Numbered from the stretch's first letter, positions 8,923-18,767 are shown. The stretch is DNA of 64,000 nucleotides from Marixanthotalea marina (GCA_018883545.1 JAHLEH010000006.1:111172-175171); one strand, 5' to 3'. The notes: generated by a model not told the origin, from the sequence alone. Made by a program: numbers and translations.

Positions 8923-10173
8923 TCACTTTTTAAAACTAAGAAGTTCAGGTTTTATGGTTAACATAGCCCAAGCCCAGTTTTGGGTTTTAGAAGCATTACC
9001 TCCTTTTAAAATTTCCATAGTATCGCTGGCAAATAGCTGTGAATAGCCCACATTTAAATTGATGTTCTTTTGAAATCTGTAGGTTGCTACCAAATCAATC
9101 TCAGTACCAAGATAATTATTCATTTTTTCAAAACCGTTAAAAACTGTTTTTGCAGATGAAAACAAATGTGGTGTAAAGGTTATACCAAATCGATTTTGGG
9201 TAAATTTTACATTGGCATAAATATCTGTTAAACCTACCGAATTGGCATGATTTCCCACATAAAAATAATCCATATAACCATTAAATTTGTGGTTGGTTCC
9301 AAAAAGCGGATTGAAAGATTTGTTATTCCCCGAAGTATCATTCATGTCGGTTCCAGAAAGGTATTCGCTACCAAACCCTATCTGCCAGTTCTCTGTAACA
9401 TAATGGCTTAAATCGGCCCCAACATACCAAGCTGAAACATTTGCATTAGCGAGGGTTCCCGATTGGCCATAAACTGAAAATTCACCAACCCATTTCGGTT
9501 TATTTAAATTATAAAACACCCCATAGGTTTGTAAATACTGTGTTTTAAAATTTGAAAGCCCTTCTTCAAACTGAAAGCCCGTGTTTAAAAAAAGAAAACT
9601 TAAATACGAAGTATCTAAATGATAAACATACTTTAAAAACTGCATGTTCTTATAATTGTTTACATCGTACCTGGCTTCTATAATGGTTTCCTTTTCCGAA
9701 CTTATTGATAAACCTAAATTTACCGAATGCTTATTAGGAGTGTAAGATATTAAAAAAGCATCATGGCTCCTTCCCTGTTGCGCCCAATCTAATCCCCCCA
9801 TAATCCGTTGGTTATCAAAAGAGAAAACCTGACGCCCTATTTTAAAGCTCCATAAATCATTTAAATCATACTGGGCATACCCTTCAAACAAAGCAACACC
9901 GTTTGAACTGTTGCTCATGTTTGTTGCAACGTCACCCCAAACCCTTACATCTTGCACCCGGAGCATCAATTTTATTTTATCCTGACCAAAGCCAATGTTT
10001 AATCTGCTACGTTGCGATACAAAGGACGCAGGTTTTTCACCATCATCAAGTAAGCTTTTAAAACCATGTCTAAATTCATAACGTGGCCTAATCTCTGCTG
10101 AAAGTTCTAAATTTTGGGCAAAAACCACCTGGTTTAATGCTATTAGAAGCATTAAATGATATAATCGTTTCAT
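8923..10173 (-). CDS. Outer-membrane beta-barrel protein, alginate-export/porin type
   Basis: This 416-residue protein has a cleavable signal peptide ending near VFAQ, then alternating short amphipathic strands rich in aromatic residues. It ends in a beta strand finishing LLSFKK. The N-terminal part (ELSAEIRPRYEFRHG) and the WSFKIGRQVFSFDNQRIMGG motif are typical of the alginate-export family of 16-18 strand barrels. In Bacteroidota such proteins often sit next to nirK and other respiratory genes and probably let small anions pass. It is the last gene of the minus-strand nirK cluster, 22 bp after the SCO-like gene. The substrate is unknown. Confidence 0.75.
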   Translation of the reverse strand: MKRLYHLMLLIALNQVVFAQNLELSAEIRPRYEFRHGFKSLLDDGEKPASFVSQRSRLNIGFGQDKIKLMLRVQDVRVWGDVATNMSNSSNGVALFEGYAQYDLNDLWSFKIGRQVFSFDNQRIMGGLDWAQQGRSHDAFLISYTPNKHSVNLGLSISSEKETIIEARYDVNNYKNMQFLKYVYHLDTSYLSFLFLNTGFQFEEGLSNFKTQYLQTYGVFYNLNKPKWVGEFSVYGQSGTLANANVSAWYVGADLSHYVTENWQIGFGSEYLSGTDMNDTSGNNKSFNPLFGTNHKFNGYMDYFYVGNHANSVGLTDIYANVKFTQNRFGITFTPHLFSSAKTVFNGFEKMNNYLGTEIDLVATYRFQKNINLNVGYSQLFASDTMEILKGGNASKTQNWAWAMLTIKPELLSFKK

Positions 10174-10195
10174 TTTATTTGTTGTTTATTTTACT

Positions 10196-10927
10196 CTAAG
10201 GTGTTACATCTAAAATGGTTGCAACCGTTTGTGTATTATCCACTCCCAAACCTTCCTGTTGGAATTTAAGTTCTCCTTGGGCATCGAAAACCGAAATAAT
10301 ATTGGAATGGGAAAAGTCTATAGGCGAAATCTCTTTATACTTTACAGAAAGCACATTAGCAAATTCCCTTAACCCACTTTTGGTCCCCTGTAGAAAAGTC
10401 CAATGTTCTTCGTCCATAAAGTTTTCTTTTGCAAAAGCCTTTAAACGCTCAGGAAAATCGTTTTCGGGGTCAATGCTCACAAAGACAAATTGAATATCTT
10501 TTAATTTTCCATCGGGTATATCAGCTTCAATATGGCGCATATCGGCCACCAATCTGGGGCACGCTGCTTTACATGATGTATATATCATTACCACCACTAG
10601 GGTTTTGCCCTTTAAATCTTTAAGCTGAATGCTTTCCCCTTCTTCTGTATGCCATTGTGATGTTAGATTAAAAATAGAAGCATCAGTAATCCCTTCGTTA
10701 TCATCTAAAACACTTTTAGAAAGTTGAGCCAAAGGCTGTAAATCCATTTTACATATAGGGCATGTACCAGATTCTTTGTAGGTTTTACCGTTTTCACAAT
10801 CCATGGGGCATTGGTAAACCAAATCGTTATCACTATTTGCTTTTTTATTGGAATTACAGTTTTGCAATAACGATAACGCAAAAAGCATTAAAAATAAGTA
10901 CTTAAAAGTTTTCATTAGTTTTTTCAT
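10196..10927 (-). CDS. SCO1/SenC-family copper chaperone with N-terminal metal-binding motif, lipoprotein
   Basis: This 243-residue lipoprotein has a lipobox ending LLQNC near residue 24. It then carries a small heavy-metal-binding segment with the cysteine pairs YQCPMDCE and CPICKMDL, and after that a thioredoxin-fold SCO domain with the copper-binding CKAACPR motif and a distant histidine in DFSHSNIISV. The family delivers copper to periplasmic cuproenzymes. Here the obvious client is the copper nitrite reductase two genes upstream. Its start overlaps the preceding gene by about 26 bp; an internal Met at residue 5 would shorten the overlap. Confidence 0.88.
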   Translation of the reverse strand: MKKLMKTFKYLFLMLFALSLLQNCNSNKKANSDNDLVYQCPMDCENGKTYKESGTCPICKMDLQPLAQLSKSVLDDNEGITDASIFNLTSQWHTEEGESIQLKDLKGKTLVVVMIYTSCKAACPRLVADMRHIEADIPDGKLKDIQFVFVSIDPENDFPERLKAFAKENFMDEEHWTFLQGTKSGLREFANVLSVKYKEISPIDFSHSNIISVFDAQGELKFQQEGLGVDNTQTVATILDVTP

Positions 10928-11705
10928 TTATATCCTTAACACATCTAAAGCCTAAGTTCTTCATTGAGTATTTAGCCTTTAAGCTACCACGAATAGCGTA
11001 GCGCATAAAAGCTGCATAATTCATTAAGTCGGTAGCATTAATAGCAGCACTGCCACAAAACAGATCACTATCCTTGTCAACATCTTTTCGCGATTCTCCA
11101 GTGATTAAAACAGAATTGAAATCTAAAGTCCACTCCCAAACCAAACCGTGCAAATCGTAAACACCCCAGTAGTTTTTGGGATTTAATCCTATACTGTTTT
11201 CGTTGGAACGGGGTGCCTCATACCACGATAATATTTTTTCATTATACGATGGTTTTATGCGTGCATCTTTAGTCGTTTCATCTGCCATGGCTACATACTC
11301 CCATTCATCAACTGTTGGTAAACGTTTGTCTTGACATTCACAATAGGCCTTAGCTGCAAACCAAGATACATAGGTTACTGGACTGTTAGGTTGTTCTGAA
11401 TCCTTAAGTTCAAAATCATTCTTCCAATTGGATAAATAACTTGTGTCCACGAACAATTTGATTGCTTTCGATTTTTGCCATTCAGGGTACTTCTTTACGA
11501 ATGCCTCAAACTGTGTGTTGGTAACGGGATATACATCCATTTTAAAATCCTTTACTTCAACCACAGTAGAATCTCTTCCATAAAGGGGCAAATAACGGCT
11601 TCCTTTAATGTAAACCATGGCTTCTTCAGTCTGTGACTGAGCATGAAGAACTACTGGCTGAAACATTAATAAGGACAACAAAAAGCAAAAAGCTATTTTT
11701 TTCAT
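10902..11705 (-). CDS. Formylglycine-generating-enzyme (SUMF1) fold protein, secreted
   Basis: Starting at the Met that precedes KKIAFCF gives a normal signal peptide ending near LHAQ; a longer frame begins 9 bp upstream. The mature protein has SUMF1-fold signatures: DVYPVTNTQFEAFVKKYP, SPVTYVSWFAAKAYC, KRLPTVDEWEYVA, VYDLHGLVWEWTLDF and a C-terminal RYAIRGS...GFRC. The fold covers formylglycine synthases and non-catalytic relatives used in respiratory complexes, such as the protein of the nirK/nosZ neighbourhood. The position between nirK and the SCO gene suggests a maturation role for nitrite reductase, which is inference. Confidence 0.8.
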   Translation of the reverse strand: MKKIAFCFLLSLLMFQPVVLHAQSQTEEAMVYIKGSRYLPLYGRDSTVVEVKDFKMDVYPVTNTQFEAFVKKYPEWQKSKAIKLFVDTSYLSNWKNDFELKDSEQPNSPVTYVSWFAAKAYCECQDKRLPTVDEWEYVAMADETTKDARIKPSYNEKILSWYEAPRSNENSIGLNPKNYWGVYDLHGLVWEWTLDFNSVLITGESRKDVDKDSDLFCGSAAINATDLMNYAAFMRYAIRGSLKAKYSMKNLGFRCVKDINEKTNENF

Positions 11706-11718
11706 GACACACAATACA

Positions 11719-13188
11719 TTATTTATTTTTAACCTTATCGACCATTTCTTTGGTCACTACAGCTTTAGAATTACCCCAACTATGGTACACATAAGTTAGT
11801 ACATTGGCTATTTCTTCTGAAGATAGCATTTGTCTGGTCATTACACTATTATAGGTTTCGCCGTTTACGGTAATCTCCCCTGTTAAACCATTAACAACGG
11901 CACCAATCGCTCTATCTACATCAGCATTGAGATAATCTGATTTTGCCAGTGGTGGAAAGGCGTTTGGAACACCTTGCCCTTCTGCTTGGTGACAAGCAAA
12001 ACAAGTTTGCATGTACGTTTGTTTACCAAATTCAAGTTGTTCTTCTAATGATTTGGCTGGAATTTGCGATTCTACAATTTCATTTGTAGTTGGCATTTCT
12101 TGAATACCACCTCCTTCTGGCAAATAGATGTCATCACGCAACTCTCCAGAATAAATTTTCTTATTTTCTTCGCCTTCTACTTTTAGCATACCCAAAGCCC
12201 CTTTATTAAAAGCTCTAAAAATAGAGTGGTCTACCAAAATAAAGGTACCTGGTACATCTACCCTGAATTCTACAATGGCCGCACCACCAGCTGGAATAAG
12301 GGTTGTTTGTATATTTTCGTTAAGTAGATCACCGCCTTCAACATATACTTTATCAAAAATCTCTCCAATTACGTGAAAAGATGACACCAAATTTGGACCA
12401 CCATTTCCAACGAACAAACGCACTGTTTCACCAACATTGGCAGTAATAGCATTATCGCCTGTTAAAGCGCCTACACTACCATTAAATACTACATAATCGG
12501 CGTTTTCATCTACTGCTTTTTGCATATCAAACGGTTGCAACCCACGCTCACCATTTTTTCCTTTGGTATAAAAATCGCCCTGCATGATATAATATTCTTT
12601 ATCTACAGGAGGCAATCCGCCATCTGGTTCCACTAAAATAAGGCCATACATACCATTGGCAATGTGCATCCCTACCGGAGCAGTGGCACAATGGTAAACA
12701 TATAATCCTGGATTTAAGGTTTTAAACGAAAACACTTTTTCATGACCTGGTGCCACAAACGATGATTCTGCTCCGCCTCCAGGTCCAGTAACCGCATGCA
12801 AATCGATGTTATGGGGTAATTTGTTATCAGGGTGATTTTGTAAATGGAATTCAACCTCGTCTCCTACCCGTGTTCTAATAAAACTTCCAGGTACGGTACC
12901 GCCAAAGGTCCAATATACGTATTTAACACCATCGGTCATTTCGCCTTCTTTCTCCAAAATTTCCATTTCAACAATTAACTTTTTAGCTTTACGTTTTCCT
13001 GCAGGTTTGGGCACGAACGGTGGTGAGGTTAGTTCTGCTTTCATTTCCATAGTAACAGGAATCGCACTGCTGTCAATGTTCGCTTCCTTATCCGTACCTA
13101 CACAAGCCAAAAGGCTAAATGCCATGAATCCAGTAATTAACCAACTTTTGGTTAACAGATTATTTTTGTTGTTAAAGAGTGGTTTCAT
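11719..13188 (-). CDS. nirK: Copper-containing nitrite reductase with C-terminal cytochrome c domain
   Basis: This 489-residue lipoprotein (lipobox SLLAC) reduces nitrite to nitric oxide in the periplasm. Type 1 copper ligands are His126, Cys167, His175 and Met180. Type 2 ligands are His131, His166 and His321. Asp129 and His272 match the catalytic pair. A class I cytochrome c domain follows, with heme motif Cys396-x-x-Cys399-His400 and a later Met in NSVMTRQ as probable axial ligand. The fusion lets the enzyme take electrons directly through its own heme. An AGGATA-N4-TATCCT palindrome lies 47 bp upstream, so it probably shares the NO regulator with norB. Confidence 0.96.
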   Translation of the reverse strand: MKPLFNNKNNLLTKSWLITGFMAFSLLACVGTDKEANIDSSAIPVTMEMKAELTSPPFVPKPAGKRKAKKLIVEMEILEKEGEMTDGVKYVYWTFGGTVPGSFIRTRVGDEVEFHLQNHPDNKLPHNIDLHAVTGPGGGAESSFVAPGHEKVFSFKTLNPGLYVYHCATAPVGMHIANGMYGLILVEPDGGLPPVDKEYYIMQGDFYTKGKNGERGLQPFDMQKAVDENADYVVFNGSVGALTGDNAITANVGETVRLFVGNGGPNLVSSFHVIGEIFDKVYVEGGDLLNENIQTTLIPAGGAAIVEFRVDVPGTFILVDHSIFRAFNKGALGMLKVEGEENKKIYSGELRDDIYLPEGGGIQEMPTTNEIVESQIPAKSLEEQLEFGKQTYMQTCFACHQAEGQGVPNAFPPLAKSDYLNADVDRAIGAVVNGLTGEITVNGETYNSVMTRQMLSSEEIANVLTYVYHSWGNSKAVVTKEMVDKVKNK

Positions 13189-13230
13189 TGAATTACTTTT
13201 TTAAAGATTAGATATTATAATTTTATTCTT

Positions 13231-13255
13231 AATTAGGATATTTTTATCCTTATTT
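13231..13255. promoter_or_regulatory. NsrR-like operator upstream of nirK
   Basis: AGGATA at 13235-13240 and TATCCT at 13245-13250 are separated by TTTT, the same half-sites and spacing as in the perfect palindrome before norB. The element is 47 bp upstream of the nirK start codon. Confidence 0.65.
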
Positions 13256-13409
13256 AAAATATATGGTCAAATATAAAAGAAGCTTTCAATCATTAATATG
13301 ATAAAAATCATAAAATGTAATTTTCATTATCAAGCATCAATGTAATAAAAATCTTAATAAATTACAATTATCTGCTTTTCTATAAAATTAAGTTTTATTA
13401 ATCAAAATA

Positions 13410-13431
13410 TTAATCGTAATATTGCGATTAT
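13410..13431. promoter_or_regulatory. ArsR operator upstream of arsR
   Basis: The interrupted palindrome TAATCGTAATATTGCGATTA lies about 12 bp before the arsR start codon. A second copy follows arsR, as expected for autoregulation. Confidence 0.7.
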
Positions 13432-13442
13432 ATAATTAAACA

Positions 13443-13772
13443 ATGGGATTAGTCAAAACTGAAATATTTACAGATGCACAAAATGAGGTAGCACTTTTTG
13501 CTAAGGCGTTTGGGCATCCTGCTAGGGTTGCCATTTTACAGTATCTATTTAAAACAAATGCATGTGTGTGTGGCGATATTGTAAACGAAATAGGACTTGC
13601 CCAGCCTACCATTTCGCAACATTTAAAAGAATTGAAACAATTGGGATTGATTAAAGGCAATGTTGAAGGCACCAGTGTTTGCTATTGTATTGACAAAGAA
13701 AATTGGACAAAAATGAAACAGGTGATGCTAGAATTTTTAGATCAAGATATTGCAAACTCCAGCTGTTGTTAA
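13443..13772 (+). CDS. arsR: ArsR-family metalloregulator
   Basis: This 109-residue winged-helix repressor has the recognition region LAQPTISQHLKELKQLGLI and a cysteine pair Cys41/Cys43 (NACVCGDIV) at the start of the DNA-binding unit where ArsR proteins bind As(III). A further Cys-Cys pair ends the protein. In this family arsenite binding releases the operator. It is divergent from nirK and heads the arsenic cluster; ATTGCGATTA-type palindromes lie on both sides. Confidence 0.92.
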   Translation: MGLVKTEIFTDAQNEVALFAKAFGHPARVAILQYLFKTNACVCGDIVNEIGLAQPTISQHLKELKQLGLIKGNVEGTSVCYCIDKENWTKMKQVMLEFLDQDIANSSCC

Positions 13773-13786
13773 AAAATTTAAATCTA

Positions 13787-13807
13787 TTAATCGCAATATT
13801 GCAATAA
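13787..13807. promoter_or_regulatory. Second ArsR-type operator between arsR and the DUF6428 gene
   Basis: The element TTAATCGCAATATTGCAATA repeats the palindrome found upstream of arsR with one changed half. It lies 15 bp after the arsR stop and about 18 bp before the next start codon, so the downstream genes may also have their own controlled promoter. Confidence 0.55.
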
Positions 13808-13824
13808 TTTAATATATAAAAACA

Positions 13825-14295
13825 ATGAAACTATCAGACGTAAAAAACAAATTGAATAGTTTAGAACAAATCGCTTTTCAATTACCTAACGGTACATTGG
13901 TGCCAGAACATTTTCATGTGACTGAAATAGGCAAAATAACCAAACATTTTATTGATTGTGGCGGCACCATTAGAGATGAGGAGGTTGTAAACTTCCAACT
14001 ATGGAATGCCAACGATTATAACCATAGGCTGCATCCTGAAAAATTATTGAAAATTATTGAGCTTTCAGAAAAAAAGCTAAACATAGAAGATTCTGAAGTT
14101 GAAGTGGAATATCAAGGCGAGACCATTGGCAAATTTGGATTGGATTTTGATGGCACACACTTTCTATTGACCACCAAACAAACCGATTGCTTGGCAAAAG
14201 ACAACTGTGGTGTACCCAAAGAAAAACCTAAAGTAAAACTTTCAGAATTACAATCCCAATCGGCTTGCTGTGCTCCTAACAGTGGTTGTTGTTAA
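13825..14295 (+). CDS. DUF6428-family protein of the arsenic operon
   Basis: This 156-residue cytoplasmic protein resembles the DUF6428 family that accompanies arsR and arsC-like genes in Bacteroidota. It carries a VPEHFHVTEIG motif, several central cysteines (DCLAKDNCG) and a cysteine-rich tail (SACCAPNSGCC). The paired cysteines and the location between arsR and the arsenate reductase-like gene suggest binding of arsenite or another thiophilic metal. That role is inferred; no enzymatic motif is visible. Confidence 0.75.
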   Translation: MKLSDVKNKLNSLEQIAFQLPNGTLVPEHFHVTEIGKITKHFIDCGGTIRDEEVVNFQLWNANDYNHRLHPEKLLKIIELSEKKLNIEDSEVEVEYQGETIGKFGLDFDGTHFLLTTKQTDCLAKDNCGVPKEKPKVKLSELQSQSACCAPNSGCC

Positions 14296-14316
14296 CTAAA
14301 CAAACCGTAAAAACGT

Positions 14317-14934
14317 ATGTCATTATTCAAAGAAATTGAAAATACCATTTCGACATTGAATGTTGAAACCATAACGGATTCCCGTAAGGATACCCTAAAA
14401 CCTTTAATCGCATTTATCCAGACAAAAGTTGACGAAGATAAGGACGTTCGTCTCAATTTTATTTGTACCCATAATTCGCGCAGAAGTCATTTATCGCAAG
14501 TTTGGGCGCAAACATTAGCGTATTATTTCAATGTGAAAAATGTGTTTTGTTATTCAGGTGGCACCGAAAGCACGGCTTTGTTCCCTATGGTGGCTGAAAC
14601 CTTAAAACAATCAGGTTTTAAAATCAACATAATATCGGAAACCAACAACCCCATTTACAGCATTAAATTTGCTGAAAATGCACATCCAGTAATTGGATTT
14701 TCAAAAAAGTTTGATGATGCGTTTAATCCAGCCTCAGCATTTGCAGCTATTATGACCTGTTCGCAAGCCGATGCTGGTTGCCCGTTTATTGCTGGAGCCG
14801 AAAAGCGTATACCTATAACCTTTGAAGACCCCAAGCTGTTTGACAACACGCCACAACAGGCTGAAAAATACAACGAAAGAAGCCTGCAAATAGCAACGGA
14901 ATTGTTTTACGTATTTTCCCAAATAAAATCATAA
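14317..14934 (+). CDS. Low-molecular-weight phosphatase-fold arsenate reductase-like protein
   Basis: This 205-residue protein has the CX5R phosphate-binding loop (Cys50 to Arg56 in CTHNSRRSH) of low-molecular-weight protein tyrosine phosphatases. It also has a second redox-relevant cysteine region, [12 protein letters not shown]. It is longer than the classic 130-140 residue ArsC because of an N-terminal extension. Within an ars operon it most likely reduces arsenate to arsenite for export by the ACR3 pump coded one base downstream. Family membership is clear; the substrate is inferred from context. Confidence 0.85.
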   Translation: MSLFKEIENTISTLNVETITDSRKDTLKPLIAFIQTKVDEDKDVRLNFICTHNSRRSHLSQVWAQTLAYYFNVKNVFCYSGGTESTALFPMVAETLKQSGFKINIISETNNPIYSIKFAENAHPVIGFSKKFDDAFNPASAFAAIMTCSQADAGCPFIAGAEKRIPITFEDPKLFDNTPQQAEKYNERSLQIATELFYVFSQIKS

Positions 14935-14935
14935 C

Positions 14936-15970
14936 ATGGCAGCAACAAAAAAATTAAGTTTTTTGGATAGAAATTTAACCTTATGGATTTTTGTAGCCAT
15001 GGCGTTAGGCGTAGCGATTGGTTATTTTTTTCCAGGCTTCCCAGACCACGTTAATGCATTAAGTAGTGGTTCTACCAACATACCCATTGCCATCGGGCTC
15101 ATTTTAATGATGTACCCACCTTTGGCCAAAGTAAACTATAAACTGCTACCGCAAGTATTCAGAAACACCAAAATCCTGTCCATTTCACTCATATTAAACT
15201 GGATAATTGGCCCTGTACTCATGTTTGTTCTGGCCGTTGTTTTTTTACACGATTACCCAGAATACATGGTTGGACTTATTTTAATTGGTCTGGCCCGTTG
15301 CATTGCCATGGTGTTGGTATGGAACGATTTGGCCGAAGGCAGTAGCGAATACGGTGCTGGCTTGGTCGCATTAAACAGTATTTTCCAAGTGTTTGCCTAT
15401 AGTTTTTACGCTTGGGTATTTATTACGGTACTCCCACCCTATTTTGGTTTTGAAGGTGCCATTGTAGATATTTCCATTGCAACCATTGCCGAAAGTGTGG
15501 CCATTTATCTGGGCATCCCATTTATGATGGGTATATTGAGCAGACTCATTTTAGTAAAATTAAAAGGAGAAGCTTGGTACACCCAAAAATTCATACCTAC
15601 CATTTCGCCCATAACCTTAATAGCGCTTTTATTTACCATTGTAATCATGTTCTCTTTAAAAGGGGAGTTGATCGTGCAAATCCCTATGGATATCGTTATT
15701 ATTGCCATACCGTTGCTTATCTATTTTACGCTCATGTTTATTATTGGGTTTTTCTTCTCTAAAGCTATGGGTGCTACTTACGACAAAACTGCTTCGGTGG
15801 CCTTTACGGCCGCAGGCAATAATTTTGAATTGGCCATTGCCGTGGCCATTGCCGTATTTGGCCTCAACTCAGGGCAAGCCTTTGCAGGCGTTATTGGCCC
15901 TTTAGTAGAAGTACCAGCCTTGATTTTATTGGTGCGCGTGTCTTTTTGGTTGCGGAAAAAATATTTTTAG
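14936..15970 (+). CDS. ACR3-family arsenite efflux transporter
   Basis: This 344-residue protein has about ten membrane helices and the ACR3 signature around Cys122 ([16 protein letters not shown]), the conserved cysteine needed for arsenite transport. A second hallmark, [16 protein letters not shown], is near residue 290. It exports As(III) from the cytoplasm. The start codon is one base after the preceding stop codon, indicating translational coupling with the arsenate reductase-like gene. A hairpin terminator follows. Confidence 0.93.
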   Translation: MAATKKLSFLDRNLTLWIFVAMALGVAIGYFFPGFPDHVNALSSGSTNIPIAIGLILMMYPPLAKVNYKLLPQVFRNTKILSISLILNWIIGPVLMFVLAVVFLHDYPEYMVGLILIGLARCIAMVLVWNDLAEGSSEYGAGLVALNSIFQVFAYSFYAWVFITVLPPYFGFEGAIVDISIATIAESVAIYLGIPFMMGILSRLILVKLKGEAWYTQKFIPTISPITLIALLFTIVIMFSLKGELIVQIPMDIVIIAIPLLIYFTLMFIIGFFFSKAMGATYDKTASVAFTAAGNNFELAIAVAIAVFGLNSGQAFAGVIGPLVEVPALILLVRVSFWLRKKYF

Positions 15971-15987
15971 AAAAAACATCCCAAAGT

Positions 15988-16028
15988 AATAGCATGGGGT
16001 TATTTATTATAGCCTCATGCTTTTTTAT
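15988..16028 (+). terminator. Terminator after the arsenic operon
   Basis: AGCATGGGGTT pairs with AGCCTCATGCT (with G-U pairs) around an AT-rich loop and runs into a T tract. It sits about 20 bp after the ACR3 stop codon. Confidence 0.7.
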
Positions 16029-16083
16029 TGATTCTATGTAAGAAAGTGTTTATATTAGCTTTGTGAGTAATACCGAAACAAAT

Positions 16084-16587
16084 ATGATTGAAAAAATACT
16101 TCCTGCAATAATTACCATAATTGGAAACTTAATTTTCTATCTGTGGATTAAAGGGCGAATCGACAAATCGATTGAAAAAAACAAAATTGCATACAGCGGA
16201 ATTTTTAAAGAGAAGGTCAATATTTACAGAGAGCTTCTAAAAAAGACTTATGGAATTAAAAAAGAACTAAACCGATTTCAATACGTCGGAACTAAAGAAG
16301 AAGGAACTGAAATAATGCATAAAATTAATGAGTACATTCAATTTTACTCAATTAATCAACCTTTCCTTTCAGACGAAATGTTGTCGGATTTAAACAAAAT
16401 ACGTGCTGAATTTCAAGATGTTTTCGACAAATTCTACATGCATACATCTAACGCTAAATCAGATAATCTGACTGAATTCTTTGAAGCTGGAAATAAACTT
16501 AAAACCAACAACCCTTTCAACGAAATTGAAAAACGAATAATCGCAGAAATGCGGAATGATTTAAAAATAGCGGAATTTGGAAAATAA
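16084..16587 (+). CDS. Hypothetical single-pass membrane protein
   Basis: From the ATG at 16084 (an upstream GTG at 16063 is possible) this gene gives about 167 residues. There is one N-terminal membrane segment (LPAIITIIGNLIFYLWI) and a charged, helical cytoplasmic part rich in Lys and Glu. No known domain was recognised. It resembles in style the small N-anchored proteins found as cassettes further right, but no attC-like palindrome surrounds it. It is transcribed with the two following small genes or stands alone; the spacing is 46 bp. Confidence 0.55.
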   Translation: MIEKILPAIITIIGNLIFYLWIKGRIDKSIEKNKIAYSGIFKEKVNIYRELLKKTYGIKKELNRFQYVGTKEEGTEIMHKINEYIQFYSINQPFLSDEMLSDLNKIRAEFQDVFDKFYMHTSNAKSDNLTEFFEAGNKLKTNNPFNEIEKRIIAEMRNDLKIAEFGK

Positions 16588-16633
16588 AGTAGTACACACA
16601 TCGTGATTGGCAAGAATTGGAAAATATGATTTT

Positions 16634-17035
16634 ATGAAAATAATATTGGTAAAAATAAGTGCTTGGTTTTCATCAATTTTCTATTTGATAATGTCTTTAG
16701 TAAGCTTACTAATAATGTTTTCTGAGAGAATTAAATATAGCATGGTAATTGTTTTTTCAATGTTTTTATTGATGTCTTTGACAGGTTGGAAAGCTCGTAG
16801 ATTTGGTTTAGAAAATTTTAACGTAAATAAATACTCAAAAATACTTGCGGTTTTGACATTGATATTTGGAATATTTTTTCTCGTATTTGCACCAATTATG
16901 TTTGTTTCTCAATTTGACTTTAAAAACTCTTACACAGCGATAATAACCTTATTAATCATTTTCTTACCAGCTGTAATTTCAGCAATTGCTATATTATTTG
17001 GACAAAAAAATCCAATTTCAAAAAATGAAAAATAA
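16634..17035 (+). CDS. Hypothetical four-helix membrane protein
   Basis: This gene gives 133 residues from the ATG at 16634; a longer frame with a TTG start is less likely. The protein has four hydrophobic segments and a short basic loop (GWKARRFG) between the second and third. Nothing identifies a family. The final 11 bp overlap the next gene, so the two are probably co-expressed. Confidence 0.5.
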   Translation: MKIILVKISAWFSSIFYLIMSLVSLLIMFSERIKYSMVIVFSMFLLMSLTGWKARRFGLENFNVNKYSKILAVLTLIFGIFFLVFAPIMFVSQFDFKNSYTAIITLLIIFLPAVISAIAILFGQKNPISKNEK

Positions 17036-17447
17036 ATTATTAATCATCCTCTTATTCATAACAAATTTAGTTTTCGGACAAAATGCTTTATCTGAAAAAA
17101 TAACGAAATCATTTACGGTCGATAACAGAGACTCCTTAGATATTATAGCAAAAGAACTAAATTATAAAGGTGGTGACCAAATTAAAGTGCTAACCCTGTT
17201 CACGGTTAATGAAAAAGGAGACATTGTTGATATAGAAGCCCGTTCTGTACATCCTTTATTGGAAAAAGAGGCCATTCGTATTTTAAGTGAGCTTCCTAAA
17301 ATGCCCATTGCTAAACACAACGGAAAAGCAATCAGTCAAAAATATACATTGCCCATTGTTTTTGAAATTGAAACCGAAAGTGCTAAAAAGAGGCGTCTTA
17401 AAAAAGAACAACGTGAAAGGGAAAAAGCGTTGAAAACAAAAAACTAA
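17025..17447 (+). CDS. Small secreted protein with TonB C-terminal-like fold
   Basis: From the ATG at 17025 the protein has 140 residues. It begins with a clear signal peptide ending NLVFGQ. The middle (VLTLFTVNEKGDIVDIEARS...LEKEAIRILSELPKM) resembles the energy-transducer TonB C-terminal domain common in Flavobacteriaceae, and the C terminus is a highly basic helix. It overlaps the upstream membrane protein gene. A periplasmic role is likely, but no TonB-type transmembrane helix is retained, so energy transduction is not supported. Confidence 0.6.
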   Translation: MKNKLLIILLFITNLVFGQNALSEKITKSFTVDNRDSLDIIAKELNYKGGDQIKVLTLFTVNEKGDIVDIEARSVHPLLEKEAIRILSELPKMPIAKHNGKAISQKYTLPIVFEIETESAKKRRLKKEQREREKALKTKN

Positions 17448-17551
17448 GTGTTAAAACATCTATAATTCCATTTAAGATTTATACAAAAAAGAAAACAATC
17501 ACATATATTTATGAACTAAAACAATTACATCCTAAACTAAAAAATAACAAA

Positions 17552-18742
17552 ATGATTCACAGACACTTATTTAAAAGTTTTATCCTGTCGGTGGCACTAA
17601 CCTCCACTATGTTCGCTCAGGATAATTCCCAAAAAACACTAAAAGAGGCTTATTCCGGCACATTTCTTATTGGAACTTCCAATGATATGAGAGGTCTTTC
17701 AGATGCCGAGTTGATGAACGTAAAAACGCATTACGACATCAATACGCCCGAAAACTGTATGAAACCACAGCCCATACACCCTTACGAAAATAGATACAAT
17801 TTTGAAACACCTGATGCCATGATTAAATGGTCTGAGGAGAATGGTTTAAAGACTTGGGGCCATACCCTTGTTTGGCATTCACAAACCCCTTCTTGGTTTT
17901 TTCAAGCGGTAAATCCAGAAGTGGAAGAAAATGAGGAACGCCCTAGAGGCCCTAGAGGGAACTGGGATCCTAATGCGCCTCGCCTTAGCCCAGCTGAAAG
18001 GTGGAAAAACAGCATTCAAGGAGACATGGCCACTCGTGAGGTTGCTTTAGAACGTCTTAAAGACCATATTATGACCGTTGCTGGACGTTATAAAGGTAAA
18101 GTGATTGGATGGGACGTTGTAAATGAATCCATAGAAGATGGTGGCGATGGCACAACCGAAAACTTAAGAGACTGGAGCTGGTACAAAATAGTTGGTCCGG
18201 ATGTACTTAACTTGGCATTTAAATGGGCGCACGAAGCAGATCCAGATGCCCAACTTTATTATAATGATTACAATATTGAGCAAGGTGCCGTTGAAAACAA
18301 AGGAAAACATGCCAGTTCTCTATTGTTATTGAAACGCTTAATTGATGAAGGTGCGCCTATAACTGGTGTTGGTATTCAAGGGCACTGGCATTTAGACACC
18401 AATCTGGCTGATGTTGAAAAAGCCATTGAAAATTATGCAGCACTTGGATTACGGGTTGCCATTACAGAATTGGATGTAACAGCTACCGGAAACAACAGTG
18501 GGGCTTTTGGCGTAAACCAAGGCGATAGAAGTATTCCTGCTGAAAACTACCAAAAACAGGCCGAGGTATATAAAGAACTGTTCGAGATTTTTAAGCGTCA
18601 TGCCGATGTGATTGATCGTGTTACCTTTTGGGGGATTAGCGATACCAGATCGTGGCGTCGAGGTCAGGATGCTTTGTTGTTCACTGGCGACTTAACCCCA
18701 AAACCTGCATTTAAAGCAGTTGTTGAAGCAGGAACGAATTAA
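17552..18742 (+). CDS. GH10 endo-1,4-beta-xylanase
   Basis: This 396-residue secreted enzyme has a signal peptide ending near TMFAQ and a single GH10 TIM barrel. The acid/base is Glu192 in WDVVNES and the nucleophile is Glu306 in ITELDVT; the substrate-binding motif GHTLVWHSQTPSW is intact. It hydrolyses internal beta-1,4 bonds of xylan. An insertion rich in Pro, Arg and Asn at residues 122-150 is the only visible peculiarity. The gene stands alone with its own terminator, though the arabinose operon 15 kb away would handle arabinose released from arabinoxylan. Confidence 0.95.
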   Translation: MIHRHLFKSFILSVALTSTMFAQDNSQKTLKEAYSGTFLIGTSNDMRGLSDAELMNVKTHYDINTPENCMKPQPIHPYENRYNFETPDAMIKWSEENGLKTWGHTLVWHSQTPSWFFQAVNPEVEENEERPRGPRGNWDPNAPRLSPAERWKNSIQGDMATREVALERLKDHIMTVAGRYKGKVIGWDVVNESIEDGGDGTTENLRDWSWYKIVGPDVLNLAFKWAHEADPDAQLYYNDYNIEQGAVENKGKHASSLLLLKRLIDEGAPITGVGIQGHWHLDTNLADVEKAIENYAALGLRVAITELDVTATGNNSGAFGVNQGDRSIPAENYQKQAEVYKELFEIFKRHADVIDRVTFWGISDTRSWRRGQDALLFTGDLTPKPAFKAVVEAGTN

Positions 18743-18767
18743 AAGTTTTTCGGTTTTAAATAAATTA

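Noticed and set aside
16063..17447. Three small hypothetical genes as further cassettes
   Set aside because: Their style is similar, but no attC-like palindromes or complementary ends surround them and they lie on the other side of the recombinase.
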